Assembly: GCA_949317995.1 (NCBI GenBank)
Contig: OX439039.1
Span: 73,046,002 to 73,110,001 of the forward strand
Direction of reading: 5' to 3'
Source of the DNA: Acholoe squamosa
Lineage: Eukaryota; Annelida; Polychaeta; Phyllodocida; Polynoidae
Length of the DNA stretch: 64,000 nucleotides
The notes below the pieces were generated by a model, which saw nothing but the letters and a program-made list of their open reading frames with translations, ran no database searches and was not told the origin of the DNA. Within the stretch, counting starts at the first letter, position 1, and each line of letters opens with the position of its first letter. Both the position numbers and the translations under genes were made by a program. Below are positions 34,794 through 47,600 of this stretch, piece after piece.

Positions 34794-35082
34794 TATTCCG
34801 AGGTAGCAGGTTGTCCCATGGGCGCGGCCATTGCTGGAGCTTGTTACCAGCGGGGCCAACTGGTTCCCATCCGCAGTGAATAGATTGGAGTTCTCTCATT
34901 GGCTAATAATTAAACCTGCTAAGTCCGTATACGGACTTAGCAGGTCTAATTCACTGCGGTCTATTCACTGCGGTCCTTCAGGGGCCAACTGGTTCCCATC
35001 TGATAGGTGTTATCAGTAGAACTCGCTGGTAACAAGGTCCAGCAATGGCCGCGCCCATGGGACAACCTGCTACCTTGGAATA
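34794..35082. mobile_element. 289-bp foldback element with a perfect central palindrome
   Basis: Arms of about 55 bp starting TATTCC(G/A)AGGTAGCAGG are near-perfect inverted repeats. A 30-bp perfect palindrome lies at 34915-34944, centred on GTATAC. The phrase GGGGCCAACTGGTTCCCATC occurs in both halves as a direct repeat. Related copies lie at 12816-12982 and about 49875-50091. No protein is encoded. Confidence 0.85.
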
Positions 35083-36325
35083 GGAGCCTAGACCTAGACG
35101 TAGTGGGTCCATTATTTTGAATTTCGCTGGTTATACCAAAGGTGGCAATACACACTGATAAGGCATTGTCATGATGGGTACTTTATCCCTGGAAGTGGAT
35201 GTTATCCAAGGACATGTTGATTGTCATCTTATCAGCTTATCAATGCATGCCGCCAGAACCAGCTCCACTCCCGCCTACACCCAATACCTACCAGTTTGCT
35301 ATTTAAAGCACATCAGGATGTAATTTTATCATGTTGCCGGGTCCTGCACCTCACAAATCGTCCATACTTTAGCTACCTACTAGTTGGTGTAGATCGTAGT
35401 GTACATGTATGTGAATAGATTATTATTTTCATTGGGGGATATGGGCCTGTAGGCTATGCCGATATATGTAACTGTTCTTTTCAAAAATGTGTTCAATTTT
35501 GCACATAAGTATTGGGCCTATAATTCATAAATAACCTATAGAGATGATATTTCACACCGGTCCACAATAATATTTTGCAAAATGATAGGTAGCATGCAGT
35601 TGAAAATGTCTCAGGTATATTTCTCGAGGCCTATTCATACTTGGGTGTAAGCCTACTTTGTTTATATTTGATTTTAATGTGCTTTGAATTGTACATGTAG
35701 CAAAAGAGACTTTTGGAGTATGTCTAGCCTCGAGTGAGCAACTTCATTGCACCAAATTCACAGTGCAGCCCTAATGATACTGGGGCCTAGCATTAATTAT
35801 ATGAATTGTTTCTTGAGGCTTCCCCAGCAACGTCAATACACAGGTTGGACGTCATGGTTGCCATGGAGCTCATAGTAACAGTCATATGAATGATGTGAGT
35901 CATCCCAAATTGAAAGGGGGGGGGGGGTGATTGCTCAATACCTGGAGGGCCCATCCCCTTTCACCAGCCCGAGATTGCGCAATAACTATGGTTATAATAG
36001 ATATCCACTTTCTTTATGAATATTCCATTCGCATATGCCAATTATGTATGCAAAGTGCCAGAATATAGTATCTGTATGCAGATACTGGTGGCAGATTAGT
36101 GGAAATTGTGGTTGCATTGAGCAAAGTGTGACATTACCCGGTCTGTGGCGGGAATTGGGAGTGGAAATCTCCACTGCGGAGGTACAAAAGCACCTGTCAC
36201 ATCCGGGTACCTGCAGAAGAAAATGGGCCACGAGACATGCGCTCTGCACACCACAACAGACACTGTGATAGATTGAGTGGACCGTATCGAAATAACCTTT
36301 TATTGTGCTGATCCGAATTAGTTTT
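35083..36325. other. intergenic plus probable NEDD4-like 5'UTR/promoter
   Basis: Up to about 36100 nothing was recognised apart from a poly-G run near 35919. About 36120-36290 is less AT-rich, with CpG-containing stretches (ACCCGGTCTGTGGCGGGAATTG), and precedes the first coding exon, so it may hold the promoter or 5'UTR. No TATA box position is convincing. Confidence 0.35.
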
Positions 36326-36584
36326 ATGGCTAATAATCAACACTATTACGGTCTACAGGAGATCTCAGTAAGTGCAACTTCCCATTTAGGCTATGCTTGA
36401 TTTTGAACGTTGTAGATTTATGCCGATTTGGTGATGTATTTGTCGTGTTTACATTCTGAGATTCTCGCTCAAATCCACTCCTGTCTTTTCCACTGCAGAC
36501 AGATCGTCCGGGGACCACCCGATTACTTCGCATAAAGGTTATCGCCGGAGTAAATTTAGCCAAAAAGGATATATTTGGAGCAAG
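36326..36584 (+). CDS. NEDD4: NEDD4-type HECT E3 ubiquitin ligase, first two coding exons (5' partial gene)
   Basis: Exon 1 (36326-36367) reads MANNQHYYGLQEIS and ends TCTCA|GTAAGT in phase 0. Exon 2 (36499-36584), after a pyrimidine-rich CACTGCAG acceptor, reads TDRPGTTRLL then RIKVIAGVNLAKKDIFGA, ending GCAAG|GTGAGT. The second stretch is the first strand and loop of the NEDD4/NEDD4L C2 domain (human 'RVKVVSGIDLAKKDIFGAS'). Family members follow C2 with WW domains and a catalytic HECT domain and ubiquitinate membrane proteins; none of that is in view. The next exon should begin with the rest of an S codon and DPYV; I did not find it up to 64000. The match favours NEDD4/NEDD4L over ITCH/WWP or SMURF. 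Confidence 0.85.
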
Positions 36585-37426
36585 GTGAGTGTTGCGTAAA
36601 ATATTTTGTTTCCCTCAATGTCCTGTTCCTTGTATGTGCGCCAATGATTGCCCCAAGTCTGTTGAAGTGAAGGGTTCCCTGACCCAGTTTCTTGGGCAGG
36701 TCTGTCTCGGTGCTCTGCAAAATGGGCGGGTCACGATGACACTTTTGGGTGACAGGTGAGTTTCAAAACATTAGCTTGTCAAGAGGATCCACATCAAATC
36801 ACACCTCAAGATTGATACCTCACACACGCATTGCCAATTAGATAAATAGACAGTTTCAGTCCATTAGTTTTAAGTGTGACATTGGTGTTGTCAGTGTAAA
36901 TGAAACCACTCACGGAACTGTCAAACCTAGACAAATTTGTTAAAAACAACCTGTCAACTGCACCACTCCACCTGCAAAGCCTTTGTCAAATCATGAAATG
37001 CCTAGCCTGTAACATAAATAGTAGGACATTGTCTTTAAGTCTTCCCCTAAACATTATCCCTTTAAACTTACTAGGCGAAATGTGTCTCATCAAATGCAAA
37101 TGTCTTGTTCTTTAATTTGAGTCTAATTATAATGTCAGAGTGACGTTTAAATCAGTAAAAGTCTAGAAGTCTAATCATGTAGCCCCCCCCACCCCTTTCT
37201 TTTAAATTGATTTTGCCAATATTTTAGGCCTAGATATATAGCCTACAGATTAGAAATTATATACGTAGTGTAATTTAACCTGTTATTCAGCTAGGCTCGC
37301 GCTAGCCATTCACCAGATCGCCAGTGGGGAATCAAATAGCAATTTGGCTAACACTTTTCCCATTGGATTCGCCAGACTGGCTAATCCTTCTACCAGAACT
37401 TAAAAGTCACAAAGGGAAATATGATA
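36585..37426. other. probable NEDD4-like intron, start
   Basis: It follows a consensus donor. No further C2-domain exon was recognised. A poly-C tract lies at about 37183. Confidence 0.4.
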
Positions 37427-37712
37427 TACCGTAAGCTCCCGCATATAATGCACGTCTTATACGGGGGGTTTTAGTTCTCATCGGATCCACAAGGGGGACA
37501 CCAAGACCTTTCTTTTGATATCTTACATGCCCACTTGGTCATAATAGGACAAAATGGGGCCCAAGGTGGCCCAAGCTACCCATAGGTTTTTGAATTTTGA
37601 AAATTCATTCAGTAGAACCAAAGTTATGAATTTTTCATTTTTTTGAGAATTTTCCAAAACTCTAGGTGAGCCTTATACCCGGGCTGCGCCTTATACACGG
37701 GAGATTACGGTA
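37427..37712. mobile_element. TACCGTA MITE, 286 bp
   Basis: Left end TACCGTAAGCTCCCGCAT and right end CACGGGAGATTACGGTA are inverted repeats. The interior shares 'TTTTAGTTCTCATCGGATCCACAAGG' with 26888-27180 and 'CATAGGTTTTTGAATTTTG' with 26623-26791, so all three belong to one family. Confidence 0.82.
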
Positions 37713-38419
37713 TGGAGTGTAGCATACTGTTGGAAAGCTTATAGCATGACAAAAACAGACACCCATCCCCTCTTCATTCGCAATGAATCTGATTTTTTTT
37801 TTATAACTTGCAGAAAACCCAATGTTTTCTTACCTACCATTGCTCATATATCTCTTTGGGACCATACAACATTTGAAATTATGCTGTGACAAAATTTTCA
37901 GAAACATGGAGTATTAACTTTACAGAGAATACACACCTAATCATGTCTAGATGTTCACTTCATTTTTCCTGAAAGGAGCAGGGGAGCAGACAGGAAAAGT
38001 ACTTTTTTTGTGGGGAGCTCTCCCTGCCACCATACTGGCTCAGAATTTGCTGCTATCTACCAGACGTATGAAACAAATGGTGCACTTTGTGCATTAGGAA
38101 CATGGTGCAGGGTACTGCATATTTAGAGACTTCTGCACCTACTTCCTGCCAAACCCAACACCTTGGTCTCCAAAATAGGGAATTGAATCTTTTTCTAGTC
38201 TTAATAAAAAAGACTCCAAAGAGGGGATAGGCACATATTAGGGGGAGGATGCTTATAAGGTAGAATACGGTATCTATCATTTTCTCACATGAAAATTAAG
38301 TGTCACTATTTTATCACATCTGGTCATTGGTATATCTGGCTAATCAATATTATATCTGGCTAATCAAAAATGATAAAAATTCGCCAGACTGGCTAACCAA
38401 AATTAAGTGCTAGCGCTAG

Positions 38420-39935
38420 CCTAATATTGTTCACTGGATTACCTAAGGCTTTGTTCTTTCATTTATGTTAAATGTATTATATTCAAAAAGATAGTGAGAC
38501 CCAGACCACACAGTGAAATTTACTAATGATTCACAAATTATTGAAAAAGTGAGATCTATAGATGATCTAAATACCTCCCTGTTATAGATGGCAAATGTTG
38601 ATCTCTAACCTGTAGAACCATTATGCCCAATGACCATACTCCTTGCCTATAAGGACCTGCATTAACCATGTGCTAACAATTTAGAGTATTTTTTTTTCAC
38701 ATAGACGCCAGCGTTCTTAATGTTAGCAAAGGGAATAACGAATTTGAAATGCTAGTTCTCCATGAATTACAATATCCATTGAATTATTATGCAAGCCTCA
38801 ATATGTCTAAAATGAAAAAAAAAAAAAAAAAAAAATGGTCAGCACTATTATAGTTACCCAATTTATTATTCTAGAGACGGAAATTCCTACACGACTTTAT
38901 AGTTTGAATATTTCACATCATAATTAATCTCACCCCTGTCACTATATGTAGTTATGTATCCAGCCAAAATGTTATGAATGACACCTGCATCGTTTTATGT
39001 TAAAAGGCAGAAGTCGTTCCTAAAGGTAGAATTATATAAGTTTTAGGTGATGTTGCAATTATTCTTGATTATTATAATGTGCCAGGTTTTGATGAATTGC
39101 AATGAAAACAGATTTTGATGAAAATTATCCAATGCTAGTAAGAATGGACTAATGTGGTTTATTTCTAGAATGTATGTGTTCACAAATCACTTGTTGAATT
39201 AGGTAGGCATTAAGTAACATGGTGTAAGTCAATATGTGGTACATTTCAATCAGCTCTCCATGAACTCATTTAAATTGTTCTTTCTAATCAGATTATCTCC
39301 TCACGGATAGATAACCAGCGGTGTCATCTACACATCATGTATGCTTAGTGGATGTTTAATAGATTCCATGTCCTAGCTATAATCCGTGCTATACATATCA
39401 CGCTATGTGTCTTTCTCTTTAACATTCTAAATCCTTGTTAATTTGCTATGAAGACGCATCTGCCAAGTTGTTACAGAAAAAGAAGAAGAAAAGTACAACA
39501 GATGCATGTATAGAATAAATTAACACAGGATGACGCCTCCTGCTAACCATTTCTTCAAGCTACTAAAGCGCCTCTGTATTAGACGTGTCACGTTAACATC
39601 TCCAGATTTTTGTGATTTTGCTCTTTGCCTCTCGATGTGCGATCCTTAAGACTTTTGTTTGTCTTTAGGTCGGGGATAAAGCGTTCGCCGTGAGTGTCCT
39701 TTTTATAGATCCCTGCTTGGATGTCCCTATTGGCTGACACCATTGTGCTAGCACGTAACTAAGAGGACAAAGTTAGACTTGTCTAATTTGTTCAAGTATG
39801 TGTTATAGTCTAGATACTCCAGGGGGCAGCACTGTGTAGTAGTCAAGCATTCCTGTGTGTAAGAGTCTAAAGTAACAGTAACTTTTGATGCACTATTAGA
39901 GTGGGAGGGGGTGATTACAGTGGGAGATTGCAGCT
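38420..39935. other. no gene recognised
   Basis: AT-rich, with a pure A run near 38817-38835. No exon, hairpin family member or bounded transposon was identified. Confidence 0.4.
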
Positions 39936-39938
39936 GTT

Positions 39939-40170
39939 AACCCTTTAAAGAGGGCATCATGCCTCATCATGCCTCAAGTTCATTTGTCATTGTGATGCAC
40001 CAATGGAGCGTTTACGTATGACTCGCTCGAGCTGTGTTGACGCATCATGCGGATTCTTCGCAATTGTATCAACCCATTGGGGTCATCATGATGCATAAAT
40101 TCAGCAGTGGCGACTCACTCACCCAGAGACAGCTGCATTCATGCATTATGATGACAAATTACATTTAAGT
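39939..40170. mobile_element. CATGATGCA hairpin element (member 1)
   Basis: It opens TTAACCCTTTAAAGAGGGCATCATGCC and carries GTGATGCACCAATGGAGCG and a mirrored AGCTGCATTCATGCATTATGATGAC arm. It belongs to the family described under 56333-56583 and is the first member seen from the left. Confidence 0.6.
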
Positions 40171-40775
40171 ACCCTGGGTCGCTTCAAGGTTTATAAACGC
40201 AGTAACTGTTTGCCATGGCCTCTGCTTTGGAAGTGTACTAGTCAGCAGATTAATACATTTCCTTTATATGGCGATAGTGATTAGTGTCAAGATATTGGAA
40301 AGACTGACTACATCATGATTCAGATGTCATACACCGCGGGTTTGTTCCTTCAATCAAAGCTTTAAGTTTAAGAGGAATACAGCGGGCCAATACAGCAATT
40401 GCTATTATTGAGTATGGGTAGTGCCCAACTGTGTTAAAGGTGTAGTTAATTCTATACATACAGGAAATTTGGAAAATAAGATATACTTAATTATGTATGT
40501 AAATAATATACATATTAAAATCAAAGGAATTATGCTGGTGTATGTAGTGCTGCCCCTACCAGCAGATAAGCTGCGTTAGTCATAGTGAAAACTGGTGCTC
40601 TCATATGCATGTAATTTCTTACATAAATCAATATAACCTTCTGTTTCTTGCACTCTTTCGTTATCTTAATTATTATCCAAGTCACATTAGTTTAACAAGA
40701 AATCCTGCCATTGTAGAACTAGCCCCGGTGATGGGTAAAATTTTAGTGTAGATTGACTTAATTTTGGTTAGGTCT

Positions 40776-41003
40776 GACCCTTTGAGGATGGCATGATGTC
40801 ACAAGACTTTTTGTTGTCGTGATGCATCAATGCAGCGCCGATACTGCATCAATGCATCATACTTACCTTTCAGGAGCATTGGGTATGAGCGGTCTGCATA
40901 ATGTGCAAAACCGGCGAGTTACTTACTCACTGGTACTGGATTTTACGCATCAGGACAAGAATAGGACAGTTTGAATTAAACCATCATGCTGCCCTTAAAG
41001 GGT
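40776..41003. mobile_element. CATGATGCA hairpin element (member 2)
   Basis: Ends GACCCTTTGAGGATGGCATGATG and CATCATGCTGCCCTTAAAGGGTC are inverted repeats. The interior includes GTGATGCATCAATGCAGCGC and GGCGAGTTACTTACTC. Confidence 0.7.
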
Positions 41004-41383
41004 CAGTACAGTAGGCCTACTACGGCCCCATAATAGTCTGATGACATTTGATTAATAAAAAATGATAGAAAAAATATTTTGACATTTTTGTCTGGTTCCA
41101 TTTTCTTTAAGATTATATTTTTATATTTCTTATTATTGATTGATCTGACAGTGGTGAAGCATGGCCTGATTACACGCTATCTTACTTGTAGATAGCAGAT
41201 GGTGGATTGTTGTGACTCAGATAGACCAGCCTCTTGGTGGATGACATTGCCTGATTGTATGTACTATATTTCAGACATTTCTAGTGACCGTCAGACTACG
41301 TGCCGTCCAAATTTATATATCGACTTTTGTGAAAGCATTCCTTTTTAGGTTTTAGCATGGGAAATGTCTACACGTTATCAGTT

Positions 41384-41625
41384 TAACGCTTTAAGGGCGG
41401 TTAATTCAGGAGTGCATCAAGTGCAATGGTCGGCAAGATGCAGCATGCTGCACCAATGAAGTACTGGTGGGTCTGCTCACCAGCGCTGCATCATGCGTAT
41501 CAGCCCGGTAGGGTCTGCATGGTTCATATATACAGCCGTGGTGAGTTAGTCGCCAGGGCTGTATTAATGCGTCAAGCCAGATGGTGACAAACCGTCCCAA
41601 TGGCATTAAGTCGCCCTTAGAGGAC
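41384..41625. mobile_element. CATGATGCA hairpin element (member 3)
   Basis: It starts AACGCTTTAAGGGCGGTTAATTC and ends near GTCGCCCTTAGAGG. The interior has GCACCAATGAAGTACTGGTGG and CAGCGCTGCATCATGCG arms. Confidence 0.65.
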
Positions 41626-41949
41626 TAAATTCGTCAGAAATTGATTTCAGCCTAGAGCCCACTGATATCGGGCTGCTTTCATCATGTTATTAATGAAATG
41701 TTCATCTATTTTAGAAAGTTCATCAATTAGAGTAGATCCGAGTAACTGATGGCTAATGAACAGTTGATGACAGCATCATGCCAATAATCCATCAAGGCAT
41801 CATGCCCTGGGAATCATGCATATCTAGTTTACCGACTTTAGGCCTAAAAAAAAGGTTGTGTTTCTGGTTGCCCTACCTAATTTGAGAAACCCACACAAAA
41901 AAAAAAAAATTGTTGAAAATACCAAAAATCTCACTGCCAGATCCATAAG

Positions 41950-42221
41950 TACTGTTAATTCCCCCATGTAAGCCACACCCTCGTATAAGCCATGCCCTAA
42001 TTTTGTGGAAAATTAAAAAAATTCACTATGGTAAAACATTTTCCCTTATGAATGGATCTTCAAAATTCAAAGAGCTATGGGATCCTAGGGGACCCCCAAA
42101 TCCCTCTGTGGTGCTGAAACAATTGGGAAAATATAGGGAATATGTCACACCTTACCTCTGCCCCCCACCCTCCTGGGTTGGGTTCTGGAGCTGTGGCTTA
42201 TATGCGAGAGAATTTACGGTA
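41950..42221. mobile_element. 'ATAAGCCAC' class MITE
   Basis: Left arm TACTGTTAATTCCCCCATGT then AAGCCACACCCTCG, and right arm GTGGCTTATATGCGAGAG then AATTTACGGTA, are imperfect inverted repeats. It shares the terminal TAC.GTA with the 26.6, 37.4 and 55.1 kb elements but has a different interior. Confidence 0.6.
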
Positions 42222-42755
42222 ATTTTATGTAAAAGGCCCTATAGGAATGCTCCAAACAAAGGCTGTGCCTGTGGCACAAGAATAGGCATCTAACACATTA
42301 GAACAGCACTCAAAACTTTAGATTTGTATGCCCAAGCTGTTGCTTTTAGTTCTTCAACTCATGGAGTGGATTATAATTATGCAGGTGTGGCCTTCATCCT
42401 CCTTGACCAGATCTGAACACAGAGCCCCAAACATGAGCCACATATTTAACTGGAAACCAAAGCCCATACATGTGTCCTCTAGGAAGTCCTTGAACCCAGG
42501 GCGCACCTTATATATGTGAGGTATAACTATTTAAATTCTATTAGACAGCTCACAATCGACCCCCAGCTTTGCCCTAGAGACTTATATGAAAATCACATTT
42601 TGCCTCAAGCGATAATGCCTTACTGAACAAAACAAAAAAATTAAAGAAAAAAAAATTACCCCCCTCCCAACCTGGTTTTTTTGAAGCCCCAACCAGAAAC
42701 ACAACATTTTTTTTTTTGGACTTTGAATAGAAAAAAAGTACCTAAACCAACCTTA

Positions 42756-42924
42756 ATGTTTATTCCCTAAGGACAACATGACGACCCCAAAATGTCAGGT
42801 TATTTGTCATGATGCACCGATGCAACAACAACAATGAAGTACCTAACGTTGCATTAGTGTATCATGCCAACTAGTCAGGAGAGTCAAATATCTTGCCGGT
42901 CGTCATGCTGCCCTTAAAGGGTTA
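42756..42924. mobile_element. CATGATGCA hairpin element (member 4)
   Basis: It contains TTGTCATGATGCACCGATGC and ATTAGTGTATCATGCC arms and ends CGTCATGCTGCCCTTAAAGGGTTAAG. The left boundary is soft. Confidence 0.6.
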
Positions 42925-43832
42925 AGTAAGGAAATTTTCATGAATCAAAATCTAGCCATACTACTGTTCTGGTTAGAAATGATATAGAGGTATTGGAACC
43001 TACGCCCCACAGTGATTGACATTAGATGGTATACCTGGAAGTTAAACCTCCCCCCCCACGTTCACGCTATATACCTGTAGATCTGGCACAGTTCACATAT
43101 TTAAGCAGTACATTGAAGGATGAAACACACCATTCAACACTTTTATCATAATGCCCCCCATGGGATATTCTCTGTATCCATCTGAGTGTGTCATTCATCT
43201 TTTTTGAGAACAAGAATAGTCTTCAATTGAAGTCATCTAGAGCGGACAGTAGTGAGCTCCTTGTGTGAACCAAAAGTGTTATTCCATTTGAAAAAAAGAG
43301 GGAGTCATAAAGGGATTCGACTTGTGAGGAGTAGACCGTTTCAGGGCAATACAGAATTTTTAATCCTCATAAAAAGTGGACCAGGATTTCTCTGCAACCA
43401 TTGCTGTCTATTCCATCAAATATATAGTAAAGCATTGTATAGTTAGCATAGCTATTATCTGAATTGGACTAGTGTTATTGTCTATGGCATCCCCTATCTG
43501 AGCTCCTCTATTGATAACATGTGATTGTTACCCATCCCCTATACAAGCTACCTTATCAACATATGATACTATCATACTATCCCACGTATAAGGTGCAGCT
43601 TATATACGAGGATAGACTTTCATATTTTGCGCCCATAAAAGCAGCACAACTTTAAAGTGTGCCTTATAGGCAGGGTAAAATTGCTTTAGATTAGTACTAC
43701 TAAAGTGCTCAAATCAACCCCAGGTGTGCCTTATATGATGTGCCTGAACTCGGGATACGTCTTGACACATATTCAAGTATGAGTGGAAGATTTATTTCTA
43801 GAAGGAGAAAAAAGTTCCTACACAGTATCTAT

Positions 43833-44458
43833 GTTTGGTTTGGTTTGGTTGATTTTACGTCCACTAATAGTACTTAAAAGTTAGCAGACATTTCTGTGGT
43901 TCGCGGACAACAAGTCCTTTCTTTTCTTTTTGGACAGGTTTTTAAAAGCTGCTTGTCCAAACAGCTAGACAGGTATTTATATGCTGCTTGCCCGACACAG
44001 CAGTGACCGAATCTATGAATGATCGAATCTATGAGATGAATGACCGCATCTATGAGGAGGGGTGAGGGGGAAAACCGCTACAGGGGCTTCATTCCCCTAC
44101 TCTTTTCGAAGGATAGCAAGTGTTCTTTTATTTGCCTGGTCCCATAGACAGGGCCAGACAAACCACGGCCTTTGATCACTCAGATGTGGTTCACTGAGGG
44201 GGAATCCCATGGCAAAAGGCAAGCATGTACGCCCGGGCCCGCGCATATGGACACCAGCTGCCCACATGCTCACCCCAAGACACAAGAAACCCCAAGTTTG
44301 TCGCCTTTTACGAATCCGGTATGCCCACTGGTAGAATGGAAGGAGGAAAATCCCTCCTTCGTGGACTCCCAATGAAGTTATTCTGCTCCTCCATGCCCTC
44401 ACATGAAGGTCCCCACTCTACAGGGGGAGAGTATCTATGTACTTTAAGGAGGATCTGA
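43833..44458 (+). mobile_element. SINE-like repeat, plus-strand copy
   Basis: 43833-44080 matches 30972-31213 in reverse orientation. This copy continues through GCAAGTGTTCTTTTATTTGCC, the CCGCGCATATGGACACCAG phrase also seen near 18276, and a purine-rich tail, so it is the most complete copy here. No transposition protein is encoded. The open frames across 44097-44458 are on both strands at once and do not look like genes. Confidence 0.65.
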
Positions 44459-44475
44459 GTACATGGTATTACTTT

Positions 44476-44510
44476 TTGCCACTCAGTATATGTATATGTA
44501 TATATATATG

Positions 44511-44559
<49 letters not shown>

Positions 44560-44578
44560 AGTATATATATAAGTATAC
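44476..44578. repeat. TA / TATATG microsatellite
   Basis: Alternating TATATG and TA units run for about 100 bp. It gives a spurious Tyr/Ile-rich frame on the minus strand. Confidence 0.9.
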
Positions 44579-44699
44579 CTGTCTAGTGTGAAGAGCGGTA
44601 GATGAGATATGTATCCCACTATCACAAACACCAGGAAGTTAACAATTATTTGCAGGATATTGCATTTGTACAATGAGAGCTAGATAGGCGTGACAAATA

Positions 44700-47600
44700 G
44701 TGCACAGGTTGACCCCTGTAACCCCACCTTCCATTCCCAACACACTCCTTTAAGATACAACAGGAAAAAATTCATTTCCTCTGTAACCTATCAAGATTCT
44801 AACCTTTGTGCCATGATACAATAGAGATTTGTCAGTGATCATAATGTTAAAGGTTGTTACAGGTTACTAAAATCTTGGAACAAGAAAAATGTGGCAAGGA
44901 CCACGGACAGGAGTTGACACTCTGCGGCCGACGTGTGACGTCACAAATTGCGTCACAAGGTGACCTTGACATCACTGATAAACCGAAAACATAATAAAGT
45001 TGCTAGGGTCGCTGCGCTCCCGGTCGCTAAGCGGCAAGCAACTCCAAATAAATAGTCATTATTATAGTTACTATGAAGGATGATACACCACACAAACGAT
45101 TAACTCACAAAATACTGCCTGAGCTATTTATGCCAATCCTACATGTTTGATACATACGGTATCTGTGAGGTCGGTATGATGCACCAATACAGTGCTGGCG
45201 AGTTACACATTGGTGCTCTATTTGTGCATGGCACAATAACAAATATGAAGCCTGTAGGGATAACACAGACTTGAAAGGGCTCATTCGAAAAGGGTGTGAG
45301 AGGTGTGAAGAATTGTGATACCTCAGATATAAGGCGCACCCCATGTATTACTATAAGGCGCATCTTGAGTTTAAGAAGTGCTATAAGGTGCTGGTGAGAC
45401 TTAGTTTTCAACACTTCAGTACTGTTCTTTAGTTTAGTATCCTCACCTATCAAGTGTAACTATAACCTTTAGTCAGCCTTATAACACTGCTGGACGAAGT
45501 CAGAGTGCATTATCCTGAGTACTGCGTTCTGATTGGCTGATTGACCGTGCATTATCTAGATGGATAATGCACTCCCAGCACAGGAGGTCAACTTCATCTC
45601 ACATTTAGACTTCACAATTGATATTCATATGTTGTCAGGTGGCTGATGGGTTATTTTTCTGTGTTATAACGGGAATAATGCACTTGGTCATGGCTGCTGT
45701 TATGCTCTAGACTGTATTGAGACATCGAGGGGCCTTATATGCCACACCCTGCCGCGCCTTATGCGCAGGGTATTATGGTAGATGAGATCCGGGTTCAATG
45801 GCACACTCAGTCCTACTAGAGTCAGTATGCACATCATAATCAATGCCTTCAAAGCTGACAGAAGGCTCAGTACTTGATACCCAAATCTATGCAGATGTCA
45901 ATAGCAGGCTTGTGATGTTTCTTTGCTAGTAGTATGTGTAAAAGTATGTGGTGGGTGCTTGTTTACGCCTCACAATAACACACCCATGTATGCCTGCTGT
46001 ATAGTATACACAGACTGTATTCACTTTAATGAACGTCAATACACAAAATGGCACTCTTCCTTCTTTTCCTCAAATTTTTTTCTCAAGTGTTTTAGGAGAA
46101 ACCAAAATTTTGACTTTTGGAGAAGGTCAAACCAAAGCGCTAAACTGCCATTCAAATAATCTCTGAGTTCCCAGAGCTCCAATGCAATGATTACTAATAC
46201 AAACTGATAAAGCAGTACTTAATGGAGTGTTTTTTTAATCCCCTTGGAATTGATTATTTGGACACCTTGAGTTAGGGAGGGGTGTTGGCAGCTGTGACTT
46301 CTTATACAAAAAGCGTCTGTGTAACTTTACATATTGATAGAGTAACAGGGCTGCAAGTAGTCATGCTAGGGTCCTGGGGCAAAAAATATGTAGCAGCTGC
46401 CTAAAACATACCGGTACGTACTCATTTCCACCCTCACTCCTGACCCCCATGGTTAAGAATTACGTCTCCTGAAGGTATCGGGCGCCCTTTGATGCAGAGA
46501 GCTTGGTCAGCAGAAAAGAAGCTTCCATTATAGGTACCCGCAGTAGTTATATGCCTAGGGACGTACATCTGTATCATCAGGACGACAACTGCTCTTTGAG
46601 TACCGTATTACCGTAGCACATCCGGGACTATATCAGCCCTGTAGGATCAATGGTGCATTCAGACTCAGTGAGGAGCCTGATGAGGTGGAGACATAAAATC
46701 TTAAGAGTTTTCCCGCTGATTTCAGACATTCCAATCAACCTGTATTTTCAGGGGTTTTAGTTGGGCATTTCGAAGACGTTTCGTTCACTTTCATCCCTGA
46801 GACATTTTTTAAGTAGGTTTTTAAAATAACTACAGTAAAACGTCTATAGTTAAGATTTAAAAAAAAATACACATGAAGCGTGAGATTTTCCGTATTTTGA
46901 AGGCTAATATCATGGGGGAAAAGGGAATGCATGCTTTACAGTGAGTGCGAACCAGAGTAAATACGGTGTACCACGATCCTCCTGATACCATCGCCATCGT
47001 CAATAAATTACCAGGTATGTCGGTAAGTAGAGATAAATAGGGCTTGTGGTCGGCCTGACAGCTGTACCTGAGGGTGTGTTTCTCCCACTCCAGGGGTGGA
47101 AAATGTCAAGAGCATAAACTCACTCTATGTTATCTCTCAGTCATTGTGATAGCAAGCTTTTGAATGATGGAAGAAAATAAAGAAATTAAACATGTACTCA
47201 GGAGAATGAGGGTCACTAAAAGGACCTGTGTTGTATGCTTTAAAGGTTTTAGAGATTCTGATTTCGCAGGAATACCGGCTGCGGTGTATCATGGAATTCC
47301 TTCCCCCTCCCCACTAATTCAATTATGTGCTGACAATACTGCTTTTAATAGCCTATATGTAAACAGAAGACGAGGATCCATATATTGGGTGGCTCTTTGT
47401 GTAGTGCTCGTTACTTGTCTTAACGCCCAGATGCCTCACTAATGAGCCAGTCCAGGCTGGGTGTATAAATCATTAAGCTGCTCGTGAGCAATTAATTGAG
47501 CAGCTCACCACCACCACCTCCAGCGCAATCACCTACCGTAATTACCCATCTAAGCGCACCTGCACTTTGATCAATATAAATGTCAGCTATCTGTTACCTA

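Noticed and set aside
44308-44673. 121-codon frame with a Tyr/Ile-rich stretch suggesting a membrane segment
   Set aside because: The stretch is the TA microsatellite and the rest is SINE-like repeat, read antisense.
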